A stretch of DNA of 64,000 bases from JABDIP01 sp965250245 (GTDB lineage Bacteria; Pseudomonadota; Alphaproteobacteria; DSM-16000; Inquilinaceae), in assembly GCA_965250245.1 (NCBI GenBank), contig OZ252296.1, forward strand, positions 1,860,001-1,924,000, read 5' to 3'. The notes beneath the pieces are model-generated. The model was given only the letters and a program-made list of their open reading frames with translations. It did not search any database and was not told where the DNA came from. A program made the translations under genes and the position numbers. Below are positions 34,283 to 42,332 of this stretch, piece after piece (position 1 is the stretch's first letter; each line of letters opens with the position of its first letter).

Positions 34283-35173
34283 ATGAAGACGGAAACGATT
34301 ACCTTCGATCCGAACACCAACTTGTCCCGCTATCTTGCTGAGATCCGGGAATTTCCCCTGCTGACGCGCGAGCAGGAGGCCGATCTGGCCCGGCGTTGGC
34401 GCGACGAGCAGGACGACGAAGCCCTGCGCCTGCTGGCCGGCAGCCATTTGCGCCTGGTGGCCAAGATCGCCCGTGGCTTCGGCGGCTACGGGCTGCCGCT
34501 GCGCGACCTGATCGCCGAGGGCAATGTGGGTCTGATGCAGGCGCTGCAGAAATTCGATCCCGACCGCGGCTTCCGCCTGGCGACCTATGCCATGTGGTGG
34601 ATCCGGGCGGCGATCCAGGAATACATCCTCCATTCCTGGTCGCTGGTGAAGGCCGGCACCACGGCCGGCCAGAAGAAGCTGTTCTTCAACCTGCGCCGCC
34701 TGAAGGCGAAGATGCAGGCCTATGAGGAGGGCGACCTGGCGCCGGAGACGGTGACCGCGATCGCCAAGGAGCTCGATGTCAGCGAGGACGAGGTGGTGCT
34801 GATGAACCGCCGCCTGGCCTCGTCCGGCGAGGTGTCGCTGAACACGCCGATGGGCGAGGACGGCGACAGCCAGTGGATCGACATGCTGGTCGACGAGTCG
34901 CCGGACCAGGAGGCGATCGTCATCAACGCCGACGAGCTCGGCTGGCGCCGGCGCCTGATGCGCCAGGCGATGAGCAAGCTGAACCCGCGCGAGCGGCGCA
35001 TCCTGTCGGAGCGCCGGCTGAAGGACGATCCGGTCACCCTGGAGGTGCTGAGCCAGGAATACGGCGTCTCCCGCGAGCGCGTTCGCCAGATCGAGGTCCG
35101 CGCCTTCGAGAAGCTGCAGAAGGCCATGCTCAACCTGGCCCGCGCCCTGCGCCCACAACCGGCGACGGCTTGA
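34283..35173 (+). CDS. rpoH: RNA polymerase heat-shock sigma factor RpoH, 296 aa
   Basis: A sigma-70-family factor without region 1.1. Region 2 reads HLRLVAKIARGFGGYGLPL and FDPDRGFRLATYAMWWIRAA. The RpoH box QKKLFFNLR at ~130-138 identifies sigma-32. Region 4.2 is SRERVRQIEVRAFEKL. It directs transcription of chaperone and protease genes. A sigma-32 promoter lies upstream. ATG 34283 is preferred over a start at 34262. It is monocistronic. Confidence 0.95.
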   Translation: MKTETITFDPNTNLSRYLAEIREFPLLTREQEADLARRWRDEQDDEALRLLAGSHLRLVAKIARGFGGYGLPLRDLIAEGNVGLMQALQKFDPDRGFRLATYAMWWIRAAIQEYILHSWSLVKAGTTAGQKKLFFNLRRLKAKMQAYEEGDLAPETVTAIAKELDVSEDEVVLMNRRLASSGEVSLNTPMGEDGDSQWIDMLVDESPDQEAIVINADELGWRRRLMRQAMSKLNPRERRILSERRLKDDPVTLEVLSQEYGVSRERVRQIEVRAFEKLQKAMLNLARALRPQPATA

Positions 35174-35251
35174 CCCTCGACGATTGCCGTTGAGCCCGGT
35201 CCGACCGTAACGCCAAGCCGGTGGCGTCGAACCGGCCGATAGGCCATCGCT

Positions 35252-35390
35252 TCCCCCTCACCCTCCCAACGCTTCGCGTCGGGTCCCTCCCGCTCCCCCA
35301 GGAGAGGGGGTTCCTGGCGACGGTTGTTGGTTCCCCTCTCCTGGAGGAGGGGGAGGGACCCGCGGCAAGGCCGTGGGAGGGTGAGGGGGA
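35252..35390. repeat. Palindromic intergenic repeat, CCCTCACCCTCCC type, copy 1
   Basis: A long imperfect inverted repeat: TCCCCCTCACCCTCCCA at the left, TGGGAGGGTGAGGGGGA at the right, and an inner stem CCCCAGGAGAGGGG/CCCCTCTCCTGG. It occupies most of the 305-bp gap between rpoH and the TSUP gene. A second copy is at 47501. Confidence 0.85.
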
Positions 35391-35478
35391 GCACCGGCGG
35401 TGCAGTGACGGCCGAACCGTATCGCCTCCACGCATTCCTGCTTAGGATCGCGCCACCGATTCCGGAAGGTGGCGCGAT

Positions 35479-36237
35479 TTGCTCGAGTCTCTGCTCCCAA
35501 GCGACGTCGGCGCGACCGCCGGCGCCATACTGGTCCTCGTCAGCGCCGCGACCTCGTTCCTGACCGCCGCCGCCGGTATCGGCGGTGGCGTCGCCCTGCT
35601 GGCCGTGATGGCGGTGCTGATGCCGGCGCAGGCGCTGATCCCGGTGCACGGCGTGGTGCAGCTTGGCTCCAATGCCGGGCGCACGCTGATCATGCTGCGC
35701 GACGTGAAGACAGCGGTGCTCCTGCCGTTCCTGGCCGGCAGCGTGGTCGGGGCGGCGGTCGGCGGGTTGACGGTGGTGCAATTGCCGCCGGCGGTGCTGA
35801 AGCTGGGGCTGGCGGCCTTCATCCTGTGGTCGGCCTGGGGCCGCCCGATCGCCGCGGCCGGGCGCTTCGCCATCGTGCTGACCGGCGTGTTCTCCAGCTT
35901 CCTGACCATGTTCTTCGGCGCCACCGGCACCTTTATCTCGGCCATGGTCAAGACGCTCCGGCTCGGCCGGCTGGAGCATGTCGCGACCCATTCCGCCTGC
36001 ATGGTCGCCCAGCACCTGATCAAGGTGGCGGCATTCGGCCTGCTGGGCTTCGCCTATGGCCCCTATCTGCCGCTGATCGTGGCCATGGTCGTAAGCGGGT
36101 TTCTCGGCACCGTGATCGGCAAGCGGGTGCTGGTGAAGATGCAGGACCGCAGTTTCCACCGGGTCCTCTCCGTCATCCTCACGCTATTGGCGCTCCGGCT
36201 GATCTATGACGGCGCTCGAGCCCTCATCGGCGCCTGA
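35479..36237 (+). CDS. TSUP-family (TauE/SafE-like) membrane permease, 252 aa
   Basis: About eight helices in two related halves: SAATSFLTAAAGIGGGVALLA in the first, FSSFLTMFFGATGTFISAMVK in the second. The family exports or imports sulfite, sulfonates or related anions. The start is TTG 35479, with no strong ribosome site visible; a later start is possible. No sulfur-metabolism gene is next to it, so the substrate is not fixed. Confidence 0.85.
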   Translation: MLESLLPSDVGATAGAILVLVSAATSFLTAAAGIGGGVALLAVMAVLMPAQALIPVHGVVQLGSNAGRTLIMLRDVKTAVLLPFLAGSVVGAAVGGLTVVQLPPAVLKLGLAAFILWSAWGRPIAAAGRFAIVLTGVFSSFLTMFFGATGTFISAMVKTLRLGRLEHVATHSACMVAQHLIKVAAFGLLGFAYGPYLPLIVAMVVSGFLGTVIGKRVLVKMQDRSFHRVLSVILTLLALRLIYDGARALIGA

Positions 36238-36333
36238 GCCGACGCGCCCAGGACCGGCCAGTGTCGGACGCGCCGGGCGGATCGCCCCGTTTTGTGCCAT
36301 GATCGGCCCCTCAGCATCTGACCGGGGCCGCCG

Positions 36334-37002
36334 ATGAGCCGCATTCGCGTACCGATCCAGGCCTATATCCTGGGGCTGTTTCCGCAGCCCCCGAACGCGC
36401 CGCGACGCGGGGCCGCCAGCCGTCGCCGTGGCCGGCAGTTGCGGGCGCTGGCCAATGGCCTGGCGGTTCCATCGTTCTGGAACCGGGCCGAGATAAACCA
36501 GGCCTTCGCCGCCGCCAACCAGATCTGGACCCGCGAGGCGGATATCGAATTCGCGCCGGTCACGGTGTCCGCGCGGGTGGTGAGCGTGCCGCCCGACGAG
36601 TACGGAATGTGGATCGGGCTGGTCAATCAGCTCAGTCCCAGGGGGCGCGGCGTCAGCGTCGGGTTCGTCCACGATCTGCCGTCCCATGAGGGCGGCTGGG
36701 GCGGCGGGCGCATCGCCGCGGTCTCGGGCGTCAAGGCGCGGTCCGGGCTGCCCGGTTTCGCGGGCAATCTGCTGGCCCACGAGCTTGGCCACGTGCTGAT
36801 CGACGACCCGAACCACACGACCGCCAACGGTCCGAGCAACCTGATGTATGGCCGGCGCAACCCGCGCGTCGCCAATGCCGGCCTGCTGACGCCGGACCAG
36901 GTCCGTGCGGCGCAGACCCGGGCCCGCGCGCTCGGCCGTGTCGCGGGGGCCGCCGGCACGCCCGGCACCGGCGCTTCGGCGACGCAACCTGCCACCCCAT
37001 GA
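36334..37002 (+). CDS. Metzincin-like zinc metalloprotease domain protein, 222 aa
   Basis: His149-Glu150-x2-His153 (LAHELGHVLIDDPNH) gives HExxH with a further His161, and SNLMYGRRN 25 residues later is a Met-turn. Together they indicate a metzincin-like zinc protease, with a third-His spacing 2 longer than the standard HExxHxxGxxH. The fold starts near residue 45 (SFWNRAEINQAFAAANQIW), preceded by a basic Arg-rich N-terminus. There is no signal peptide. The 4-nt overlap with the methyltransferase (ATGA) means coupled translation. The target is unknown. Confidence 0.7.
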   Translation: MSRIRVPIQAYILGLFPQPPNAPRRGAASRRRGRQLRALANGLAVPSFWNRAEINQAFAAANQIWTREADIEFAPVTVSARVVSVPPDEYGMWIGLVNQLSPRGRGVSVGFVHDLPSHEGGWGGGRIAAVSGVKARSGLPGFAGNLLAHELGHVLIDDPNHTTANGPSNLMYGRRNPRVANAGLLTPDQVRAAQTRARALGRVAGAAGTPGTGASATQPATP

Positions 37003-37799
37003 ACACGGCGGGCGACGGAGACGGTCGGCCGGACCTGCCGGCCGGTTCCGCAGGCCAAGCGCTCTCCGACGACGTCTATGCCGATCCGGACGTGACGCAG
37101 TTCTACGACCTGGCGAACCAGGTGCGATCGGATTTCGACTATTGCATCGCCTTGGCGTCGGGCGCGGGCTCGGTTCTCGATCTCGGCTGCGGGACCGGAA
37201 CCCTGCCTGCGGCGCTTGCCGATGGCCGGTCGGTCACCGGCGTCGATCCGGCGGCGGCCATGCTGGATATCGCCCGTCGCCGGCCCGGAGGCGACGCCGT
37301 CACCTGGCGACAGGCCGATGCCCGCACGGTGCGACTGGGCGAGACGTTCGATCTCGTCGTCCTGACAGGCCACGCCTTCCAGGTCTTCCTCACCGCGGGC
37401 GACCAGGCGGCCGTGCTCGCCACGATCGCCGGTCACTTGAATCCGGACGGGCGCTTCATCTTCGACAGCCGGAACCCCGCCTATGGCGTTCGGGAGAACC
37501 GGAACCGCGCCGACACGATTCGTGAGCTCGATCATCCCCGGCTCGGCCGCATCGAGGCGTGGAACGAATCCCGCTATGACAGCGAGGCGGGCATCCTGAG
37601 CTATCGCAACGGCTTCACTGTCGTCGAGAGCGGCGAAACCTACGCGGGCTCGGCACGAATCCGCTACACGCCGCAGCCGCTATTGGCCGAGATGATCGAG
37701 GCGGCCGGACTTGCCGTCGACCGGTGGCTCGGCGATTGGCACGGGACCCCGTTTCACGAGACCGCCAAGGAAATCATTCCGGTCGGCCGCCTGGCGTAG
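36999..37799 (+). CDS. Class I SAM-dependent methyltransferase, 266 aa
   Basis: Rossmann motif I SVLDLGCGTGTLPAAL (~58-73), the acidic VTGVDPAAAMLDIA after it and LVVLTGHAFQVF are typical of small-molecule methyltransferases. A linker of 20 acidic/Gly residues precedes the domain. The substrate is unknown. ATG 36999 overlaps the upstream metalloprotease stop by 4 nt, so the two are expressed together. Confidence 0.85.
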   Translation: MNTAGDGDGRPDLPAGSAGQALSDDVYADPDVTQFYDLANQVRSDFDYCIALASGAGSVLDLGCGTGTLPAALADGRSVTGVDPAAAMLDIARRRPGGDAVTWRQADARTVRLGETFDLVVLTGHAFQVFLTAGDQAAVLATIAGHLNPDGRFIFDSRNPAYGVRENRNRADTIRELDHPRLGRIEAWNESRYDSEAGILSYRNGFTVVESGETYAGSARIRYTPQPLLAEMIEAAGLAVDRWLGDWHGTPFHETAKEIIPVGRLA

Positions 37800-37869
37800 G
37801 GCAGGGGTCTGTTCGGCCCCGGATGATCTGGGACCGCGTCCGTGACCGCCGCCTTGGCTGGTCCCGGCT

Positions 37870-38241
37870 CTAATCCGCGAACTGGCGATGCCGGTCTTGC
37901 CAGAGTTCCACCAGAGCCAGCACGATCACCGCCGCGCCGAGGACCACGTGGCAGGTGCGCAGCACGCCGCCATAGCCGAGCGCGAAGGGCGCGGCAACGA
38001 CCCAGGCCCCGCAGATCAGCTCCAGCACCTCCTCCCAACGCTCGAGCGACATGATCTCAAGCAGCGCGACCATGGTGATGAGCACACCGGCGAGCCCGGT
38101 GCTGATCAGCACGGCCGGCCCCATGTTCGCCGAACTCACCAGGGCCGGCGAGAGAACGATCAGGACGCCCAGACCGGCCGAGCAGGCGTCTTCCCAGCGC
38201 CGATGCTCGCTGAACCATGCCTTCTTCGCAGAGGTGTTCAT
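37870..38241 (-). CDS. SPW-repeat family membrane protein, 123 aa
   Basis: Four transmembrane helices with two copies of the SPW-type motif: LGVLIVLSPALVSS and GAWVVAAPFALGY. ATG 38241 has GGAGTTGAA upstream; an in-frame start at 38385 extends into a non-conserved sequence. The function of the family is unknown; it may be a small membrane regulator. It lies between the metalloprotease/methyltransferase pair and the relic repeat. Confidence 0.8.
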   Translation of the reverse strand: MNTSAKKAWFSEHRRWEDACSAGLGVLIVLSPALVSSANMGPAVLISTGLAGVLITMVALLEIMSLERWEEVLELICGAWVVAAPFALGYGGVLRTCHVVLGAAVIVLALVELWQDRHRQFAD

Positions 38242-38435
38242 TTCAACTCCTCCTTGCCAGCTGCCGTTACGGCCCGAGCGCTCGTGAGGAGTTTTCAATC
38301 TGGTGTTGAACGGCCCCAATCGCGGGCGCTCGGACACCTTGTCATCGGAGTCTACGCTCGTCCGGCCGATCTCGCAATTCGGCACGCCGTTGGCGTCTTG
38401 TGGTCCTGTCTTGCGATGCTGGTCGAGAAGCGGCC

Positions 38436-38587
38436 CTACCCGGTCCCGGTCCGCGCCATCGCATCCTTGAAAGCCGGCGCCCAGGCGCCGATGACCGGGT
38501 TGATAGGGATGCGCAAGGTATCGGCCGCGCGGTCCAGACCGCCGCCGACGATGGCGTCGATGATCTCCTGGTGCTAGGCCGGGCCGC
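38436..38587 (-). pseudogene. Relic of the 3' end of a GntR/FCD regulator gene; left direct repeat
   Basis: This 152-bp stretch aligns without gaps, at about 88% identity by eye, to the 3' end of the GntR gene at 42333-42484. Read on the minus strand it gives HQEIIDAIVGGGLDRAAD, then TLRIPINPVIGAWAP, and a stop at the same place as the intact gene, with a new in-frame TAG just before the HQEII segment. It has no start and cannot be a gene. It and the intact copy flank the CHAT cassette. The rest of the 38242-38604 gap has nothing I can identify. Confidence 0.8.
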
Positions 38588-38604
38588 GGCGGCCCGCCGG
38601 CGAG

Positions 38605-38958
38605 TCAGGCATCCGCAAGGGCTTCCCTGTCGTCGTCAGTAAGATCCTCGATCTGCTTGGCACCGTCGTCGGTATCAACCAATGCGGCCTTTAGTCCTTT
38701 CACGTTTCGGACAAGTTTGGTCAGGCTTTCAACAATCTCCGATACGACGTCGACGGCCTCCTTGGCACTCTTGGCGATGACGATTCCCGCTCCGATCATG
38801 GTCACGACCTCGCCCACCATCAGGCGCGGTGCCTCGATGACCACCTCGGCGATTTCAATCCCGCTTAGAGTCGCGATTTCCGCATCGATCGCCGACCGTA
38901 GGGCCTCCGGATCTGCGTCGCCATCGAGTTCGAAATGGATTCGCATGGGCTCGGACAT
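38605..38958 (-). CDS. EACC1-like small partner of the CHAT protein, 117 aa
   Basis: MRIHFELDGDADPEALRSAI begins with a strand and helix; a short strand (EIAEVVIEA) follows. Residues ~45-90 are a hydrophobic region with GEVVTMIGAGIVIAKSAKEA and a helix. The C-terminus is an acidic strand/helix end. The length and layout resemble the effector-associated constant component EACC1 known beside CHAT and caspase effectors in NTP-dependent conflict systems, though the match is by eye and could be superficial. It begins 3 bp after the CHAT stop and ends the cassette. Confidence 0.5.
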   Translation of the reverse strand: MSEPMRIHFELDGDADPEALRSAIDAEIATLSGIEIAEVVIEAPRLMVGEVVTMIGAGIVIAKSAKEAVDVVSEIVESLTKLVRNVKGLKAALVDTDDGAKQIEDLTDDDREALADA

Positions 38959-38961
38959 GGT

Positions 38962-40806
38962 TCAATTTCCCTTCCGATGAGTTGGGTACGGTCGCGACAG
39001 GCTCGTAATGAAGAAGGGCGCCCACATGTCGACCCCGCCGCGAAATGGTCCGGCATTCTCGCGATATCGCAGGACAGCCGACCGGAGTGCCGAATCTGCC
39101 GTCTCGCCATCCAAATAGGCCTCGTAGAAGCTGTCGCTGATGTCCTTGGCGGTCTCGGAATCGACCGCCCAGAGCGTCGATACGACCTGCCGCACGCCGG
39201 CGGCGAAGAAGGCTGCGGGGAGGCCGAACATCTCGTCGCCCGGCAGCTCCTGGCGCTGTCCCGACTCACCGACAATGGGCATATGGACAGGGCGCTGTCC
39301 TGAGCAACAGCCGCTCAGATAGACGGTCTCAGCGTCAAGGTGCAGTCCGGCCACGTCGAGGCCGTCGAACGTCGAATCGCGGAGCGCGAGCCAGGACTCC
39401 AGAGGCGAGTCCGAATCGATCGTCGCTCCGTGACAGGCGAAGTGCAGGTGGCTGAAAGTGGCCAGCGTTCCGCTTTCGTCGAGCGCACGGATATGGTCTT
39501 CGCTGGCGTCATCCTCCACGACCGGCATGGCGCTCATGCCCTTGTCCTGAAAAGCATCGGCGATGGACTTCACCTCGTCTTCGGCGTTGGCGAGTTCGCC
39601 CAAGGGCTGCCCGTTCGGCTCGGCGACGCGGGTATGCCGCACGCCCACGCAGCAGACGCTCCAGTCATCCGGGGCGGCATGGCGGGCGAGGGCTGCCTGG
39701 AGGTTTGGGACATAAGCAACCGAGTACCGATCAATCACCAGACCGACGTCGAGGGGCATGGCGTGGAACGGGAACAGATGCAGTTGTCGGTGGGGCGAGA
39801 CCAACCAGGCTGACGCCCTCTCGGCTTCCGCGAGGATCTCGGCGGGAAGCAGCAGCGCCGTGTGCTTGCGTGTCGGCCGGCGTCGGCGACCGCTTGCCCG
39901 CTCAAATTCGAGGATTGCGTTCGGTATGCCGTCAAGCAACGCTCGGTCCCCGGGTGACAGGTCCACGCGGCTTGCGGTTAAGCTCTCTCTCGTCGCAGCG
40001 AACACCAGCAGCGTGCGCGGGTCGGTCCAGAAATAGTAGATCAGCACTTCGCCGGGACTCAGGTCGGCGTATGAATTGGGCTTGCCGCTTTCCAATCCGT
40101 CACTGTTGTGGCGACGTGACCGATGGATCGAGAGAAGGTCCCAGATTGCCCGGCGTTTGGCTCTGAGTTGGGCATAGGCATCGTTCGTGAGCCCCGGTGA
40201 ATCGAGGCGTGCGCAGATCGTGCGATAGCGGTCACGCAGCTCCTGCTCGCCTCGGCGATCCCGCTCGAAGCCGCGCGCGATGCGCCGTGCACTCGCGCAT
40301 TTCGCCAATTCGGCGCGTGTCAGGGCGAGCTCGAAATCCTGCAATTCGAACGCGGCCCGTGCGCCGATTTCATAGAGCAGGATCTTGAATCGCAGATAGG
40401 CGCTGTGAAGCCCCTGCGGCGACACCTTGCTCCGCGCCGCCTCGACAATGCGAATTCCCTCTTCGCAGACTCGGGATGCCGCCGTCCAATCCTTCAGCTG
40501 AGCGTGCGCGCGCGCCTGATAGACTAGGTGGTCGATCCGTCGTTCGTGGCTATCCCTGAGGCCGGTTTCGGTACTCGCCTTCGCCAGAATCCGGATGGCC
40601 TCCTTTGGCCGGCCTTGATCAAGCAGGATGTCAGTGGTTCGCATGAAGGACGCCAGCACGAATTCGGGAATGTTTGCGTCCCCTGCCTCAACGGCCAACG
40701 TCTCCAGGCGCGACAAGAGATCGGCGCGGTCAGCCGTCTGCGGACGCCGCAGATGCTCGGTCTTCACCGTGTCGAGAGCCAGCCTAAGTCGAAGGGGCAG
40801 ATCCAT
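38962..40806 (-). CDS. TPR-CHAT domain caspase-like protease, 614 aa
   Basis: Residues ~1-220 are helical and resemble TPR-like repeats (ILAKASTETG, YQARAHAQLKDWTAASRVCE). The C-terminal ~350 form a CHAT domain: a LLVFAATRE-like strand, His459 in HLHFACHG and Cys500 in VYLSGCCSG as the catalytic dyad, and the late LPAAFFAAGVRQVVSTLW and AVLRYRE motifs. CHAT proteases cleave cellular proteins when triggered. The ATG at 40806 lies 14 bp after the upstream gene. It sits with a TPR-like protein, a membrane protein and an EACC1-like protein. No NTPase is adjacent. Confidence 0.85.
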   Translation of the reverse strand: MDLPLRLRLALDTVKTEHLRRPQTADRADLLSRLETLAVEAGDANIPEFVLASFMRTTDILLDQGRPKEAIRILAKASTETGLRDSHERRIDHLVYQARAHAQLKDWTAASRVCEEGIRIVEAARSKVSPQGLHSAYLRFKILLYEIGARAAFELQDFELALTRAELAKCASARRIARGFERDRRGEQELRDRYRTICARLDSPGLTNDAYAQLRAKRRAIWDLLSIHRSRRHNSDGLESGKPNSYADLSPGEVLIYYFWTDPRTLLVFAATRESLTASRVDLSPGDRALLDGIPNAILEFERASGRRRRPTRKHTALLLPAEILAEAERASAWLVSPHRQLHLFPFHAMPLDVGLVIDRYSVAYVPNLQAALARHAAPDDWSVCCVGVRHTRVAEPNGQPLGELANAEDEVKSIADAFQDKGMSAMPVVEDDASEDHIRALDESGTLATFSHLHFACHGATIDSDSPLESWLALRDSTFDGLDVAGLHLDAETVYLSGCCSGQRPVHMPIVGESGQRQELPGDEMFGLPAAFFAAGVRQVVSTLWAVDSETAKDISDSFYEAYLDGETADSALRSAVLRYRENAGPFRGGVDMWAPFFITSLSRPYPTHRKGN

Positions 40807-40820
40807 GGACCCTGCGGGGC

Positions 40821-41678
40821 TCAGGACTCGCGTTTCTTCAGGAACGCCGTGACATCCTGGCCCGCATCAAGGAACTGACCCAGCAGCTCGCGGAGATCCG
40901 AATTCTTGCCGTCGTCCAGCGCCGCGATGCGTGCCTCATACTCGGCCGCCTTGCCAGGATTCGTCGTCCGATACGCATTCGCCATGGCGAGCAGAAGCCG
41001 CTGGGTCAGTGCCCGGCGCTGTACCGCTCGCTCGATGGGGCTTGAGCCGGCGATCGCCTCGCCCTTCTCAATACGCTGCACGGATTCGACAAGCTGTCCC
41101 ATCAGGTTATCGTCTGTCGGGTGGCCGCCGAGCGCGGCCAATTCCGCTTCCGCTTTTTCGAGCGTTTCGATGGCCTCGAAATCATCATTGGCGCGGGAGT
41201 GCAATTCGCCCAGGGCGACGAGGACCTCGACCCGATCAAGGCTGCCCTGATGTGCCGTGTTCAGGCGATCGCGCAACCGGCTGATTTCGGCGTCGAAGTC
41301 ACCGGAGAGCTCAAGACGAAGGTTGCCGGCCTTGTCGCGCGACCGTTGCGCGGCGTCGGGTTTGTCGGCCTCTTCGAAGAGCCTGGCGGCGGTCTCGAAC
41401 GCCTCGACGGCTTCCTCGAACCGGCGCGCCGTCTCCAATGCCCGTGCGCGCCAATCCGTGAGATCCGCGATTTTCTGACGGAGGTCGATGGGCTTGATCA
41501 GCGGATCCTGCGCGGTAGTCTCACGAAGCAGGGCCGAATAGCCCGATTCAAGCTTCGAGAAGAGATCGAACAGGGCCGTGTCGGCACGGTCGGCGGTGCA
41601 GGTCATCATCGCCGTCCGGAACTGCTTGTCGAGGTCCATCAGCCTCCGCAAGCGTTCCATGCTGCTTGAAATACTCAT
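40821..41678 (-). CDS. Helical-repeat (TPR-like/coiled-coil) protein, 285 aa
   Basis: Start MSISSSMERL at 41678, with a GAAAGGG box ~13 nt upstream; a longer frame from 41795 adds low-complexity residues. The protein is nearly all helix: repeats such as RRFEEAVEAFETAARLFEE and DDFEAIETLEKAEAELAALG look like TPR units of ~34 residues. It has no enzyme motif. It probably works as a scaffold or sensor for the CHAT protease, whose gene starts 14 bp downstream. Confidence 0.65.
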   Translation of the reverse strand: MSISSSMERLRRLMDLDKQFRTAMMTCTADRADTALFDLFSKLESGYSALLRETTAQDPLIKPIDLRQKIADLTDWRARALETARRFEEAVEAFETAARLFEEADKPDAAQRSRDKAGNLRLELSGDFDAEISRLRDRLNTAHQGSLDRVEVLVALGELHSRANDDFEAIETLEKAEAELAALGGHPTDDNLMGQLVESVQRIEKGEAIAGSSPIERAVQRRALTQRLLLAMANAYRTTNPGKAAEYEARIAALDDGKNSDLRELLGQFLDAGQDVTAFLKKRES

Positions 41679-41721
41679 GTCGCGGGGCCCTTTCAGGGAT
41701 GTGACTCCAGCGACGATGCTC

Positions 41722-42081
41722 TTACCAGCTACTCGAATTCCAGCCGCTGACGTCGAGGCCGGCCGCGCTGGCGTCGCTGAGCATGCCGCTGACAAAGGTC
41801 TCGTGTCTCTGCTGAGACAGCCGGTCCATGGCCGCGAATTGATTTTGCGCTTGCATCATCTGTGCGGCGAATTGCGGCGGGAGCTGTGGCCGGCCGTTCG
41901 GGCCGGGATGCTGCTGCGCATAGCGCATCATCGCTTCTAGTTGTTGCATCTGCTGCAGGAACTCGGCTTCGGCGCTCCGGCCGATGCTGAAGATCGCACG
42001 GCCGACGAACACCCAGAAGAGTATCTTGACAACGACGGCTGCGACGATGGCCAAGATAATGATTAGGAACAGGAATTCCAT
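41722..42081 (-). CDS. Membrane-anchored small protein, 119 aa
   Basis: One N-terminal transmembrane helix (LFLIIILAIVAAVVVKILFW, residues 4-23) is followed by a cytoplasmic or periplasmic part rich in Gln, Met and Ala (FLQQMQQLEAMMRYAQQ), a PGPNGRPQLPPQ linker, and a C-terminal helix ending GWNSSSW. There is no known domain. It is the first gene of the cassette and ends 43 bp before the TPR-like gene. It may tether the CHAT complex to the membrane. Confidence 0.6.
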   Translation of the reverse strand: MEFLFLIIILAIVAAVVVKILFWVFVGRAIFSIGRSAEAEFLQQMQQLEAMMRYAQQHPGPNGRPQLPPQFAAQMMQAQNQFAAMDRLSQQRHETFVSGMLSDASAAGLDVSGWNSSSW

Positions 42082-42332
42082 GACGGCACCTCTCTAGAGG
42101 GCGTGAAATTCTTGGCACTGATCACCAATTCCTTGCGTCATACAAGGCGACTGTCACCTATCTCTCTCAAGGAACAAGAACAACCGATTAGGACCGGCTC
42201 GCGCCTAAATTTCTTCGATCGTCGTCTGCCGACCGACTTTGGCCGGAATACCCAACCAGACCGAATGGGGCATAGCGGCGGAGCCGGCCATGCATATGGG
42301 CTCACTCTCGCCGATGCCGGATGATGTCGGGT

